Source of the DNA: Levilactobacillus namurensis
Lineage (GTDB): Bacteria; Bacillota; Bacilli; Lactobacillales; Lactobacillaceae
Assembly: GCF_032197885.1 (NCBI RefSeq)
Contig: NZ_CP134159.1
Coordinates: 1,922,001 to 1,986,000, forward strand
Direction of reading: 5' to 3'
DNA length: 64,000 bases
Shown here in pieces: positions 52,233 through 59,316 of this stretch; position 1 is the stretch's first letter; every line of letters begins with the position of its first letter. The translations under genes were made by a program, and so were the position numbers. The notes below the pieces were generated by a model that saw only the letters and a program-made list of their open reading frames with translations, was not told the origin of the DNA and did not search any database.

Positions 52233-53087
52233 ATGACAACTCCCCATGATTTCGCACAACAGCTTCGACAACAACAGGCAGCTAAGCGGCCCGGTCCCAC
52301 GCCGCAGGACGGCGCCAGTGAGCAGGTCACGACCCTTACGATCCCCACTAGTGTCGGCGCCGTGCCGGTCTACCGGCACCAACCCCACTTTGTCCCCGCA
52401 CAACGGGTCATCATCAATCTTCACGGTAGTGGCTTTATCTTCCCACACAACGCCTACGATGACCTCTTTGCCAAGCAACTCTGTCTCAGTACCCAGGCGC
52501 TAGTTCTGGACGTCGACTATCCGTTAGCCCCAGAACATCCTTTTCCCCAGCCCTTACAGGCCACGTACCAGGTCATCCAAGCTCTACAGGCTCAGTACCA
52601 TTCCCTGGGCGCACCCACGATCATCGGACACAGTGCTGGCGGGAACCTGGCTATTGGGACGCAACTCCTGGCTCAGCGGCACAATCAGCCTAAGGCGGAC
52701 CGGGTGATTCTCGACTATCCCGCCTTAGACCTAGATACCAAGCCGGCCGACAAACCCTTTCCCGCTGGCGCCCGGGCCATCATCTCCCCTGAGCTCGCAG
52801 AAACCTTCAACGCCTACTACCGGCCCAGCGGTGAGACCGGTAATCCCCTGATTTCCCCCGTCACAGCCACCAGCACGGACCTCCACGGCTTCCCACCGAC
52901 CTTTATCCTAACGGCTGACCACGATTCCCTAATGCCGGAAGCCGAGTCATTCGGCCAATCCCTAATTGCCGCCGGATGCACGGTCACCCTCCACCGCTAT
53001 CAAAACGTTCACCACGGCTTTACGCTAAATGGCGAGGGGCAAGCTGACCAAGCCCTTCGCGATATCTTGGCCTACATCCAAGCCTAA
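52233..53087 (+). CDS. Alpha/beta-hydrolase, HSL-type esterase
   Basis: A 284-residue carboxylesterase. VIINLHGSGFIFPHNAYDDL stands for the HGGGF oxyanion motif with Ser in place of the second Gly; IIGHSAGGNLAIGTQL holds the nucleophile Ser (G-H-S-A-G-G in place of G-D-S-A-G-G); TADHDSLMPEAE gives the Asp and NVHHGF the His. It hydrolyses short-chain esters in the cytosol. ATG 52233 with AAAGGCGG upstream is chosen over a frame starting 39 bp earlier. It is a single gene, divergent from the GntR-ABC operon. Confidence 0.9.
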   Translation: MTTPHDFAQQLRQQQAAKRPGPTPQDGASEQVTTLTIPTSVGAVPVYRHQPHFVPAQRVIINLHGSGFIFPHNAYDDLFAKQLCLSTQALVLDVDYPLAPEHPFPQPLQATYQVIQALQAQYHSLGAPTIIGHSAGGNLAIGTQLLAQRHNQPKADRVILDYPALDLDTKPADKPFPAGARAIISPELAETFNAYYRPSGETGNPLISPVTATSTDLHGFPPTFILTADHDSLMPEAESFGQSLIAAGCTVTLHRYQNVHHGFTLNGEGQADQALRDILAYIQA

Positions 53088-53360
53088 CCCGTTCATTTTT
53101 GAGATTTACAGCACTTAAAAACAAGCGTGCGTCAAAAGGCCAGCTTGGAGACTATGAACTGGACCCACGGCGTTCCAGCCTTATCTGATCGTCCGGTAAG
53201 GCGGGGCGGCTTGGGTTCTAATAAATACCGGGTCCCAGGGCCTATGTTCAATCTTCAGCGCCAAATGGGCCACTGTTAGCTAAAAAAATCTCTGTAAAAC
53301 TACTTTGGTTTTACAGAGATTTTTTAGCTGTTTTCAGATTTTTACGGCCTAATGCCTAAC
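53088..53360. other. Intergenic stretch between esterase and fumarase
   Basis: Apart from the bidirectional terminator at 53282-53326, there is a GC-rich interval from 53140 to 53280 in which I see imperfect hairpins but no gene. Confidence 0.4.
53282..53326. terminator. Bidirectional terminator
   Basis: AAAAAAATCTCTGTAAAAC and GTTTTACAGAGATTTTTT... pair almost perfectly around TACTTTG; it serves the esterase and the converging fumarase gene. Confidence 0.92.
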
Positions 53361-54743
53361 TTACCGGTCAATGCCCGTCATCTTCAACGGGTCGACCCAC
53401 GCTGCGAACTGCTCGGCGGTCACCTTCCCCGACTTAAGGGCGGCGGCACGCAACGTCAGCCCCTCGCGGTCGGCCAACTGGGCGATGGCCGCACTCGCAT
53501 GGTACCCGATGTGCGGCGAGAGGGCCGTGACCGTCATCAATGACTGGTCGACCAACTGGGTCATCCGCGCTTGATCGACAGTCAGTCCGTGGACCAACTT
53601 GTCCGCGAACCCCATAACGGTACCGGTCAAGAGGTCGGTCGATTCCAAGAACGTCGCAATAATCACGGGCTTATAGACGTTCATCTCGAAGTTCCCCTGC
53701 GACGCCGCAATCGTGAGGGTCACGTCATTACCCATGACCCGGGTCGCCGCCATGGTCAAGGCCTCCGCCTGCGTGGGGTTGACCTTCCCCGGCATGATTG
53801 ACGACCCCGGTTCATTCGCCGGAATCCGAAACTCATGGTAGCCCGCCCGTGGACCGCTAGCTAAGAAACGAATATCGTTTGCAATCTTCAGCAAGTCACT
53901 AGCCAAGGTCTTCAGTGCCCCGTGGACCACGTTTAACCCCGAATGCGCCGCGAGGCCAAAGAACTTATTGGTCTTGGCGGTAAAGGGTTCCTGGTAAGCC
54001 GCGCTTAAATGGTCGCTGACCTCCTCCGCAAATCCAGGGACCGCATTCAGCCCCGTACCCACGGCCGTCCCCCCAATCGGGAGTTCCAGCAGCGTCTGGT
54101 CGAGGGCTTCCAGGTAAGTCAGGTCATGCTGCAACGTGCTGACCCAACCGCTGATTTCTTGGCCCACCGTCAACGGCGTCGCGTCCTGCAGGTGCGTTCG
54201 GCCAATCTTGACCACCCGCCAGTACGCGTGTTGCTTCTGGGTCAGTTCCGCGACCAAGTGCCGGACCGCACCGACTACTGTATGCACGGCTTCGCGCGCC
54301 GTAATGGCCATGGCCGTGGGGAAGGTGTCGTTGGAACTCTGCCCGTGGTTGACCTCGTCATTGGGCTGTAACTCACCGGTCGGATCCAGCTTCAGGGCCT
54401 GGTGAGCGATGACCTCGTTAACGTTCATGTTGGTCTGGGTCCCCGACCCCGTCTGGTAGACGTGCAACGGAAAGTCCCCACGAAGTTGGGCATCCGGCAA
54501 CGCCAATAGGGTATCCACCGCCTGTACGATTAGTTGGGCTTTGGCCTCCGCTAATTCGCCCAAGTCCCGGTTGGCCAACGCAGCGGCGCGCTTGATCTGC
54601 AACAACGCCCGGATCACGGGCAACGGCATCAACGGTCCCGTGGTAAAGTTATGGCGGCTCCGCTCCGTCTGCGGCCCCCATAACGCCGTTGCGGGAACTT
54701 TGACCGTTCCTAAAGTATCTGCTTCTTCTCGGTACTGCACCAT
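53361..54743 (-). CDS. fumC: Class II fumarate hydratase
   Basis: A 460-residue member of the fumarase/aspartase superfamily. The signature GSSIMPGKVNPTQAEALTMA near residue 315 is complete, with the mobile-loop Ser. TQTNMNVNEVIAHQALKLDP and HGQSSNDTFPTAMAITAREA near residues 105-155, and GRTHLQDATPLTVGQEISGW near 185 with the catalytic-site His and Thr, match FumC rather than aspartase. It interconverts fumarate and malate; in lactobacilli without a complete TCA cycle it serves the malate-fumarate-succinate branch. AAGGG lies 7 bp before ATG 54743, and a second ATG and a TTG stand directly upstream. It is a single gene. Confidence 0.93.
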   Translation of the reverse strand: MVQYREEADTLGTVKVPATALWGPQTERSRHNFTTGPLMPLPVIRALLQIKRAAALANRDLGELAEAKAQLIVQAVDTLLALPDAQLRGDFPLHVYQTGSGTQTNMNVNEVIAHQALKLDPTGELQPNDEVNHGQSSNDTFPTAMAITAREAVHTVVGAVRHLVAELTQKQHAYWRVVKIGRTHLQDATPLTVGQEISGWVSTLQHDLTYLEALDQTLLELPIGGTAVGTGLNAVPGFAEEVSDHLSAAYQEPFTAKTNKFFGLAAHSGLNVVHGALKTLASDLLKIANDIRFLASGPRAGYHEFRIPANEPGSSIMPGKVNPTQAEALTMAATRVMGNDVTLTIAASQGNFEMNVYKPVIIATFLESTDLLTGTVMGFADKLVHGLTVDQARMTQLVDQSLMTVTALSPHIGYHASAAIAQLADREGLTLRAAALKSGKVTAEQFAAWVDPLKMTGIDR

Positions 54744-54844
54744 CATCAATCCCTTCAGAATTCTCTAAGGTCAGCTTACCCATCTTAACGGGCCAGCGTC
54801 AACTCTCACGCCAACATCAGTAGGTCTCCCCTCCCCCAGTGCCC

Positions 54845-54872
54845 AAAAAAGCCGGTCATCGCTGACCGGCTT
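54845..54872 (-). terminator. Terminator of the AP2-domain gene
   Basis: On the minus strand AAGCCGGTCA and TGACCGGCTT pair around GCGA, followed by TTTTGGG. Confidence 0.88.
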
Positions 54873-54919
54873 CACTTGGCTTCTATTTTACTGGTGGTTC
54901 TGGTGACGTTCCGGGAGTT

Positions 54920-55417
54920 TTATTCGCCCTCAGCGGAAGCGTTGACCGTGGCCCCCTGGGTCTTAGCCACCTGCTGTTCAGCCGCCTTACGGGCATCCAC
55001 TGCGTCGTAAAAGTCACTAAACGTTTGATTCAAGAGGTAGTGCCCGTGGTAAAATAAACGTGCGGCCCACTTTCCTGAACGCTTGTCGAAACTAACGCCG
55101 ATGACCCCGGAAATGTTCCGGGAACTCAGCTTAGTCCGGGCAGCCACGTTCGAGCCATCCACTAACGGCAGGTTCGTGGCGTTTCCAATCTGCTTACGGG
55201 TCCGAGGGTCCTTGGTCAACCGGGCTTTACTGATGTCGCGGCGGTAACACCCGCAGCTCACCGTAATGCCGTGGCGTAGCCGATAACTGTCGACCGTGAC
55301 CAACTGGCCGCAACTGCACTTACATAACCAAGTCGCGTTACCGTTCTTGGCCGTGCCGTCCCGTTTAATAACCGTTAGTCTGCCGAATTGTTGGCCACTC
55401 AAGTCTAGGAGTCTCAT
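54920..55417 (-). CDS. Zinc-ribbon plus AP2-like DNA-binding protein
   Basis: A 165-residue protein. Residues 1-60 are a zinc-ribbon module often seen before HNH homing nucleases: FGRLTVIKRDG, ATWLCKCSCGQLVTV, GITVSCGC with paired C-x-C and C-x-C. Residues about 100-150 form an AP2-like three-stranded domain: SGVIGVSFDKRSGKWAARLF then YHGHYLLNQTFSDFYDAVDA. No HNH nuclease motif is present, unlike mobile intron or phage homing endonucleases with this domain pair. GGAGGAATGACTG precedes ATG 55417. The gene is alone. It may be a domesticated DNA-binding protein from a homing element. Confidence 0.85.
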   Translation of the reverse strand: MRLLDLSGQQFGRLTVIKRDGTAKNGNATWLCKCSCGQLVTVDSYRLRHGITVSCGCYRRDISKARLTKDPRTRKQIGNATNLPLVDGSNVAARTKLSSRNISGVIGVSFDKRSGKWAARLFYHGHYLLNQTFSDFYDAVDARKAAEQQVAKTQGATVNASAEGE

Positions 55418-55633
55418 CAGTCATTCCTCCATTCATATCTTTCAGAAAGCTTGATTTTCTGCGATTGATGCGACTAAATCTTCGAGCGCACCTGCAATAA
55501 ATATCTTTATAATATAATTTTACACGCTTAGCTAAAAGTTATCTTAAATCTAGCAACTATTTTTAAGATTATTTATAATTAGCAGTTACGGTTTATCCTA
55601 TCATGACAATCATCTAGAAAGAAGGCATTCCTC

Positions 55634-56005
55634 ATGGATCTCCTCTTCACCGTCCTAACCATCTTAGTTGCCTTGGAACATCTGGGCATCATGGTCCTCG
55701 AAATCTGGGGCCAGCCCGAACGCCAAGCCAAAGTTTTCGGCATGCCCCTGCGCTTCGTCCAACAACCACACGCCCGGATTGCCCTGGCTAACCAGGGAAT
55801 CTACAATGGCATGTTGGGCCTAGCCCTTTTAGGCAACCTGTGGCTCTTGGCCGGCCAGCCGCAACACTTAGCCATTGCGTTGTTACTCCTGTTCGTCGTG
55901 GTCGTGGCCCTCTTTGGCAGTTTGACCGCGAAACACGAAATTTTTTGGCTGCAAGGATGCCCAGCGCTCGTGACGTTACTCGTTTTACTTATTTTTGAGC
56001 TTTAA
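55634..56005 (+). CDS. DUF1304 family membrane protein
   Basis: A 123-residue protein with four membrane helices, matching DUF1304: LVALEHLGIMVLEIWGQPER, ARIALANQGIYNGMLGLALL, and LTAKHEIFWLQGCPALVTLL near the C-terminus. Function is unknown; such genes are common in Firmicutes and often lie alone. AGAAAGAAGG lies 9 bp before ATG 55634. Confidence 0.9.
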   Translation: MDLLFTVLTILVALEHLGIMVLEIWGQPERQAKVFGMPLRFVQQPHARIALANQGIYNGMLGLALLGNLWLLAGQPQHLAIALLLLFVVVVALFGSLTAKHEIFWLQGCPALVTLLVLLIFEL

Positions 56006-56024
56006 ACATTTCTTTAAAATTGGG

Positions 56025-56053
56025 TTTACAGGCTGCGGTTCGCACGTTATAAT
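56025..56053 (+). promoter_or_regulatory. Strong sigma-A promoter upstream of a small transcript
   Basis: TTTACA at 56025-56030 and consensus TATAAT at 56048-56053, spaced by 17 bp. No annotated gene lies downstream before the terminator at 56166-56197. Confidence 0.82.
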
Positions 56054-56059
56054 GAACTT

Positions 56060-56197
56060 ACATATTCAGGTGAGAGCCTGCAGCGGTTTATGATTATTGG
56101 AGGAGTTAATTAGCGATTTTGCCATTATTAACACCATCTTAGACCGTACACATACTTCTATTCTGCTGGTTGCGTTCAAACGTAACTAGCTTTTTTT
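56060..56197 (+). ncRNA. Candidate small RNA or small-peptide transcript
   Basis: A strong promoter and a clean terminator (CTGGTTGCGT/ACGTAACTAG around TCAA, then seven T at 56191-56197) bound a transcript of about 138 nt. It contains ATG at 56090 with a 7-codon frame (MIIGGVN) ending in TAG at 56111, whose own sequence carries GGAGGAG. Overlapping that stop, a 26-codon frame from ATT 56109 reads SDFAIINTILDRTHTSILLV then AFKRN before TAG at 56187. It could be a regulatory RNA, or a coupled pair of peptides with a non-ATG start. I recognise neither. Confidence 0.5.
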
Positions 56198-56203
56198 ATA
56201 CCC

Positions 56204-56238
56204 AAAAGTGGGGTGGCTTACTAGCAAGCCCCCCACTT
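56204..56238 (-). terminator. Terminator of the 38-residue membrane protein gene
   Basis: On the minus strand AAGTGGGG-GGCTT and AAGCC-CCCCACTT pair with one bulged base around GCTAGT, followed by TTGGGTATAAAAA; the T tract is weak. It lies 14 bp after the gene. Confidence 0.65.
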
Positions 56239-56251
56239 CGTCATTGAGCAG

Positions 56252-56368
56252 TTACATATTGCTGGCCGTAGCCCATACCATCGCTAAATGGTAAACGGCC
56301 ACCAGCATCACAGCGACAAAGAGTCCACCCGCTGCGTAACACAGATAGTACATCCCAGGATGTTTCAT
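56252..56368 (-). CDS. Small single-helix membrane protein, 38 residues
   Basis: ATG 56368 to TAA at 56252 encodes MKHPGMYYLCYAAGGLFVAV followed by MLVAVYHLAMVWATASNM. One hydrophobic helix spans most of it. AAGGGGA lies 7 bp before the start, and a hairpin follows the stop. I do not recognise the family. The ribosome site, length of frame and terminator argue for a real gene. Confidence 0.68.
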   Translation of the reverse strand: MKHPGMYYLCYAAGGLFVAVMLVAVYHLAMVWATASNM

Positions 56369-56456
56369 GTCATCGTCCCCTTATACCAGCACTCTAACAT
56401 GACCCCAACCGGTTACCTAAACATTCTGTCTTCAAACCGACTGCATCCACACCGAC

Positions 56457-56636
56457 TTAACTAACCACCGTGGCGCGCCGTGATCGCGCTGCCACCAAGA
56501 TGGCTTCTTGCTCTTCAATGGTTGCCGTGAACTTCCGCATTTGTTCTTCGGCAACGACTTGGGCGCCGTGTTTTTGGGCGCGCCAAGTGAGCATTTCAAA
56601 TTGACGTTTTTCGTCTGACAGCTTGTTTTCTAACAT
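56457..56636 (-). CDS. Small helical protein, 59 residues
   Basis: ATG 56636 to TAA 56457 encodes MLENKLSDEKRQFEMLTWRA, QKHGAQVVAEEQMRKFTATI, EEQEAILVAARSRRATVVS. It is charged, with heptad-like helices and a basic tail, no membrane helix. AGGGGGAG precedes the start, and a promoter with TATAAT lies 50 bp upstream. Unknown family; probably cytosolic. Confidence 0.72.
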   Translation of the reverse strand: MLENKLSDEKRQFEMLTWRAQKHGAQVVAEEQMRKFTATIEEQEAILVAARSRRATVVS

Positions 56637-57022
56637 ATGGCTCCCCCTAAATTACTTGCGCCAGTGTTCTACTGCTTGTCTGGATTCATTATAAGCGCAT
56701 TTCTTTAAGCGGTCTACCCTTTTTTGATATTTATTACAAAACATTTACATAGTTTGCGATCCCCCGTTAATCCCCAATCTAACAGCGATTAGGTTTCAGC
56801 ATCCCCACAGTTCCGTCAGTTTATACCGGTTTACCTAAAATTGGTATAGGTCAGGATGCAAGCAGTTGCATGCTAGTTATATCACCCGATAAGCCATTTT
56901 ATTACCCGATTATTTAGTAATGGTCCACTTCAGTTGAAAGCCTTATCATTTAACGGCGAATTGATTGAGTTTTCTCCCTAACCGGCGTACCCTAAAAGTA
57001 GACCACAAAGGAGATGCAAGCG
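56637..57022. other. Divergent promoter region of the 59-residue gene and the OsmC gene
   Basis: On the minus strand TAGACC (56711-56716) and TATAAT (56688-56693), 17 bp apart, drive the small gene. On the plus strand TTGAGT (56965-56970) and TACCCT (56988-56993), 17 bp apart, lie before the OsmC gene. Nothing recognisable is seen from about 56760 to 56960. Confidence 0.6.
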
Positions 57023-57475
57023 ATGCCAATTGACCGAGAAAAGTTTCCACCCCTGTACCGGACCGTTGCCAACAACGACGACGGCCTTGAAAGTCGATCT
57101 TACGTCCCCGGGGGTCTGGACGTCAAGACCAGTACGCCGTTATCCGCGGCACCGGGGGCCAACCCCGAACAGTTCGTGGGCTTGGCGCTCAGCACTTGTC
57201 TGAACGCCACTTTAGAAGCCATCGAGAAGCGCCGTGACCTGCCGCACACCTCACAGGTCCACACCATCGTCGAGATGGCCCGTGACCGGCGGGGCTTCCA
57301 GTTCTACGTAACGGCTGAGATTCGCTTACCTGGCGTTGACCGCCAGACGGCTGAAGCCATGGTCACCCTAGCAGAGAGTCGCTGTCCCGTCGCTAAGCTC
57401 TTAAGCGGCAGTGAGAACGTGGTGGTGAAATTAGTCGATGACTTTACCCCCGTCGAACCGGTGGCAAAAGCGTAA
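57023..57475 (+). CDS. OsmC/Ohr-family peroxiredoxin
   Basis: A 150-residue OsmC-fold protein. The two redox Cys are in LALSTCLNATLEAIEKRR near residue 60 and LAESRCPVAKLL near 124, and the N-terminal YVPGGLDVKTSTPLSAAPGA is family-typical with the catalytic Arg upstream. It reduces organic hydroperoxides using lipoyl or thiol donors. ATG 57023 is chosen because GGAG at 57010-57013 sits 9 bp upstream; the ATG at 57014 is too close. It converges with a small gene across a terminator. A MarR-family gene lies 290 bp beyond; OhrR is a MarR protein, so a link is possible. Confidence 0.9.
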   Translation: MPIDREKFPPLYRTVANNDDGLESRSYVPGGLDVKTSTPLSAAPGANPEQFVGLALSTCLNATLEAIEKRRDLPHTSQVHTIVEMARDRRGFQFYVTAEIRLPGVDRQTAEAMVTLAESRCPVAKLLSGSENVVVKLVDDFTPVEPVAKA

Positions 57476-57478
57476 CTA

Positions 57479-57530
57479 AAAATGGACACCACCCTGACGA
57501 ATTCATGATTCGCTGGGTCGTGTCCATTTT
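57479..57530. terminator. Bidirectional terminator
   Basis: AAAATGGACAC and GTGTCCATTTT form the outer stem with an inner GAATTCATGATTC hairpin, between the OsmC gene and the converging small gene. Confidence 0.85.
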
Positions 57531-57532
57531 GC

Positions 57533-57709
57533 TTATCGTCGTGACAACCGCCGCTTGAGCCGCTGCCACCACGATGACGATTGTGTCCCTTCACCGTAGA
57601 CGTACGAATGGGCCCGACGCTCTGGCCGCTTTTCTCCCTGGTCGTCGTCCATGAAGACAATCTTGCGCCAGCGCTTGGCCTCTTCGTCACTCATGCGCTT
57701 TTTGCTCAT
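57533..57709 (-). CDS. Small basic protein, 58 residues
   Basis: ATG 57709 encodes MSKKRMSDEEAKRWRKIVFM, DDDQGEKRPERRAHSYVYGE, GTQSSSWWQRLKRRLSRR. It is highly charged with an amphipathic basic C-terminus (WWQRLKRRLSRR) and no signal peptide. AAGGAG lies 10 bp upstream. It follows the MarR gene in the same direction, 54 bp apart, and ends in a shared terminator, so it may be co-transcribed. The family is not recognised. Confidence 0.62.
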   Translation of the reverse strand: MSKKRMSDEEAKRWRKIVFMDDDQGEKRPERRAHSYVYGEGTQSSSWWQRLKRRLSRR

Positions 57710-57763
57710 TGACTTCAATCTCCTTCTCTACCTAGTGGGTGCCCCCCTAGGTTTTCGATAACG

Positions 57764-58207
57764 CTATTTCTTCAGGCGGGTCACTTGGCTGAAATCCTGG
57801 ATGAACTTGAGGATCTCCCGGGCACGGTCTTCACCGTAGACGTCGACCCACCCTTGGAAGCGTCGGCTGATGCGTTGCCGGATCACCCGCTCGGCTTCGA
57901 TGCCCGCTGGGGTCGCCAAAAGATACAGCCGGCGACGATCGTTCTCATCGGGCTGCTGACGTAAATACCCCTGACGTAACAACACTTTAATCTGCCGCGA
58001 AATCGCACTCCGCGTGACCTGACGCTGACTAGCAATGTCCATTAGCGTCACGTTGCGGTGTTTGGTGATTTCCCGCAGAATCAGATACTGTTCAAATGAC
58101 AGATGAAACTCTTTAGCTGGCTCCGAAACGAACTCATCCAAGTACTTCAACGAGTTCATGTAGACGTCGATAAAAGCGTCCAACAATGGTTGCGCTGATT
58201 CGGCCAT
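57764..58207 (-). CDS. MarR-family transcriptional regulator
   Basis: A 147-residue winged-helix protein: LSFEQYLILREITKHRNVTL, MDIASQRQVTRSAISRQIKV as helix-turn-helix, DENDRRRLYLLATPAGIEAE as wing. It lacks the Cys of OhrR near residue 15, so peroxide sensing by that mechanism is not indicated. GTAGGTGGGGTAGT precedes ATG 58207. It is divergent from the LicD gene, whose start is 216 bp away, and upstream of a 58-residue gene. Target unknown. Confidence 0.9.
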   Translation of the reverse strand: MAESAQPLLDAFIDVYMNSLKYLDEFVSEPAKEFHLSFEQYLILREITKHRNVTLMDIASQRQVTRSAISRQIKVLLRQGYLRQQPDENDRRRLYLLATPAGIEAERVIRQRISRRFQGWVDVYGEDRAREILKFIQDFSQVTRLKK

Positions 58208-58423
58208 ACTACCCCACCTACAATTCTCAAAATACGATTTTTATCTTAGCATTTACGCTCATTAAATACCAGTTTTTTCGCGCGAACGCCCCATCCCGGC
58301 ACGAATTTGGTAAAATAAAAGAAAGGCATCCCTAACATTAAAATCAATTAGTGGTTAATCTATTTTGCTAATCGGGTAACTTTACCACTTTATTGAGGTT
58401 AGGGACTCAGAAAGGATCTTATC

Positions 58424-59245
58424 ATGCCCAGTTTAATCGATTGGATACACCAAGTCGAGTTAGGCAACTTGGAACAATTCACCACCCTCTGTCGGGAGCT
58501 GAACCTGCCCTACTTTCTAATGGGCGGTTCCCTATTAGGCGCCATTCGCCACCAGGGCTTCATCCCCTGGGACGACGATGTCGACGTGGGGCTGTTGCGC
58601 CCCGACTACGACCAATTACTCGCGGCCGCACCCGTCCGGTTGGCCCACAGCGCATACTTCCTGCAGACGCCGACCACCGATCCCTATTACGGCCTCAGCT
58701 ACGCCAAGTTACTCGACCGGCGGACCTACATTGAGGAGAAGAACAACGTGAATAGCGCCCGCAAAGGCGTGTTCATCGACATCTTCCCCCTCGACCGGAT
58801 TCCCACGGAGACAACCTTGCAACGCGAACAACTGGCTAAGTTTCAATGGCTGAACACCCGGATCCTACTCCAGTTACGGTACCACCTGGTCAGCACGCCG
58901 TTACAAAAGCTCCAACCGTCCTTAGACGCGGACCAGCTCGCCGACGTGCACGCCCTGAAGCTGGAACGGGACGCATTGATGACCAAGTATCAGGATTGTT
59001 CTGAGCTGACCCAAGTTAAGAACCTCGCTTCGCAGTACAGCTACAATAAAGAAGTCTTTTCACTTAAGCAGGTCAGTGAGCTAACCACGGTTCCCTTTGA
59101 GCGCTTATCCGTTCAGGTTCCCACCGATTATGCTACGATTTTAACCAACATGTACGGCGACTACCAGGCCCTCCCACCTAAGGGCCAACGCACCGAGAAA
59201 CACTTGGAAAAGCTGATCATGGATAATCAGGTCTTTACCCAATAG
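58424..59245 (+). CDS. LicD-family phosphotransferase
   Basis: A 273-residue LicD/FKRP-type protein. YFLMGGSLLGAIRHQGFIPW DDDVDVG is split here by motif: the nucleotidyltransferase-like G-S-L-L-G-A-I-R-H and the W-D-D-D-V-D-V metal triad near residue 45. YGLSYAKLLDRRTYIEEKNN and GVFIDIFPLDRIP follow. LicD proteins move phosphocholine or other phospho-groups to teichoic acids or polysaccharides. ATG 58424 has AAAGGATCTTATC upstream. It precedes the polyphosphate operon by 71 bp with no terminator, so read-through is possible. Confidence 0.9.
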   Translation: MPSLIDWIHQVELGNLEQFTTLCRELNLPYFLMGGSLLGAIRHQGFIPWDDDVDVGLLRPDYDQLLAAAPVRLAHSAYFLQTPTTDPYYGLSYAKLLDRRTYIEEKNNVNSARKGVFIDIFPLDRIPTETTLQREQLAKFQWLNTRILLQLRYHLVSTPLQKLQPSLDADQLADVHALKLERDALMTKYQDCSELTQVKNLASQYSYNKEVFSLKQVSELTTVPFERLSVQVPTDYATILTNMYGDYQALPPKGQRTEKHLEKLIMDNQVFTQ

Positions 59246-59316
59246 CCTTGAGGCCACCTTTTCCACAGATTTTTGCACCCCATATCCAGCACTTTATATA
59301 GAAAGTAGATGAAACT

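Noticed and set aside
57304..57690. A 128-codon minus-strand frame
   Set aside because: It runs through the OsmC gene and the terminator hairpin, with no domain and no start signal.
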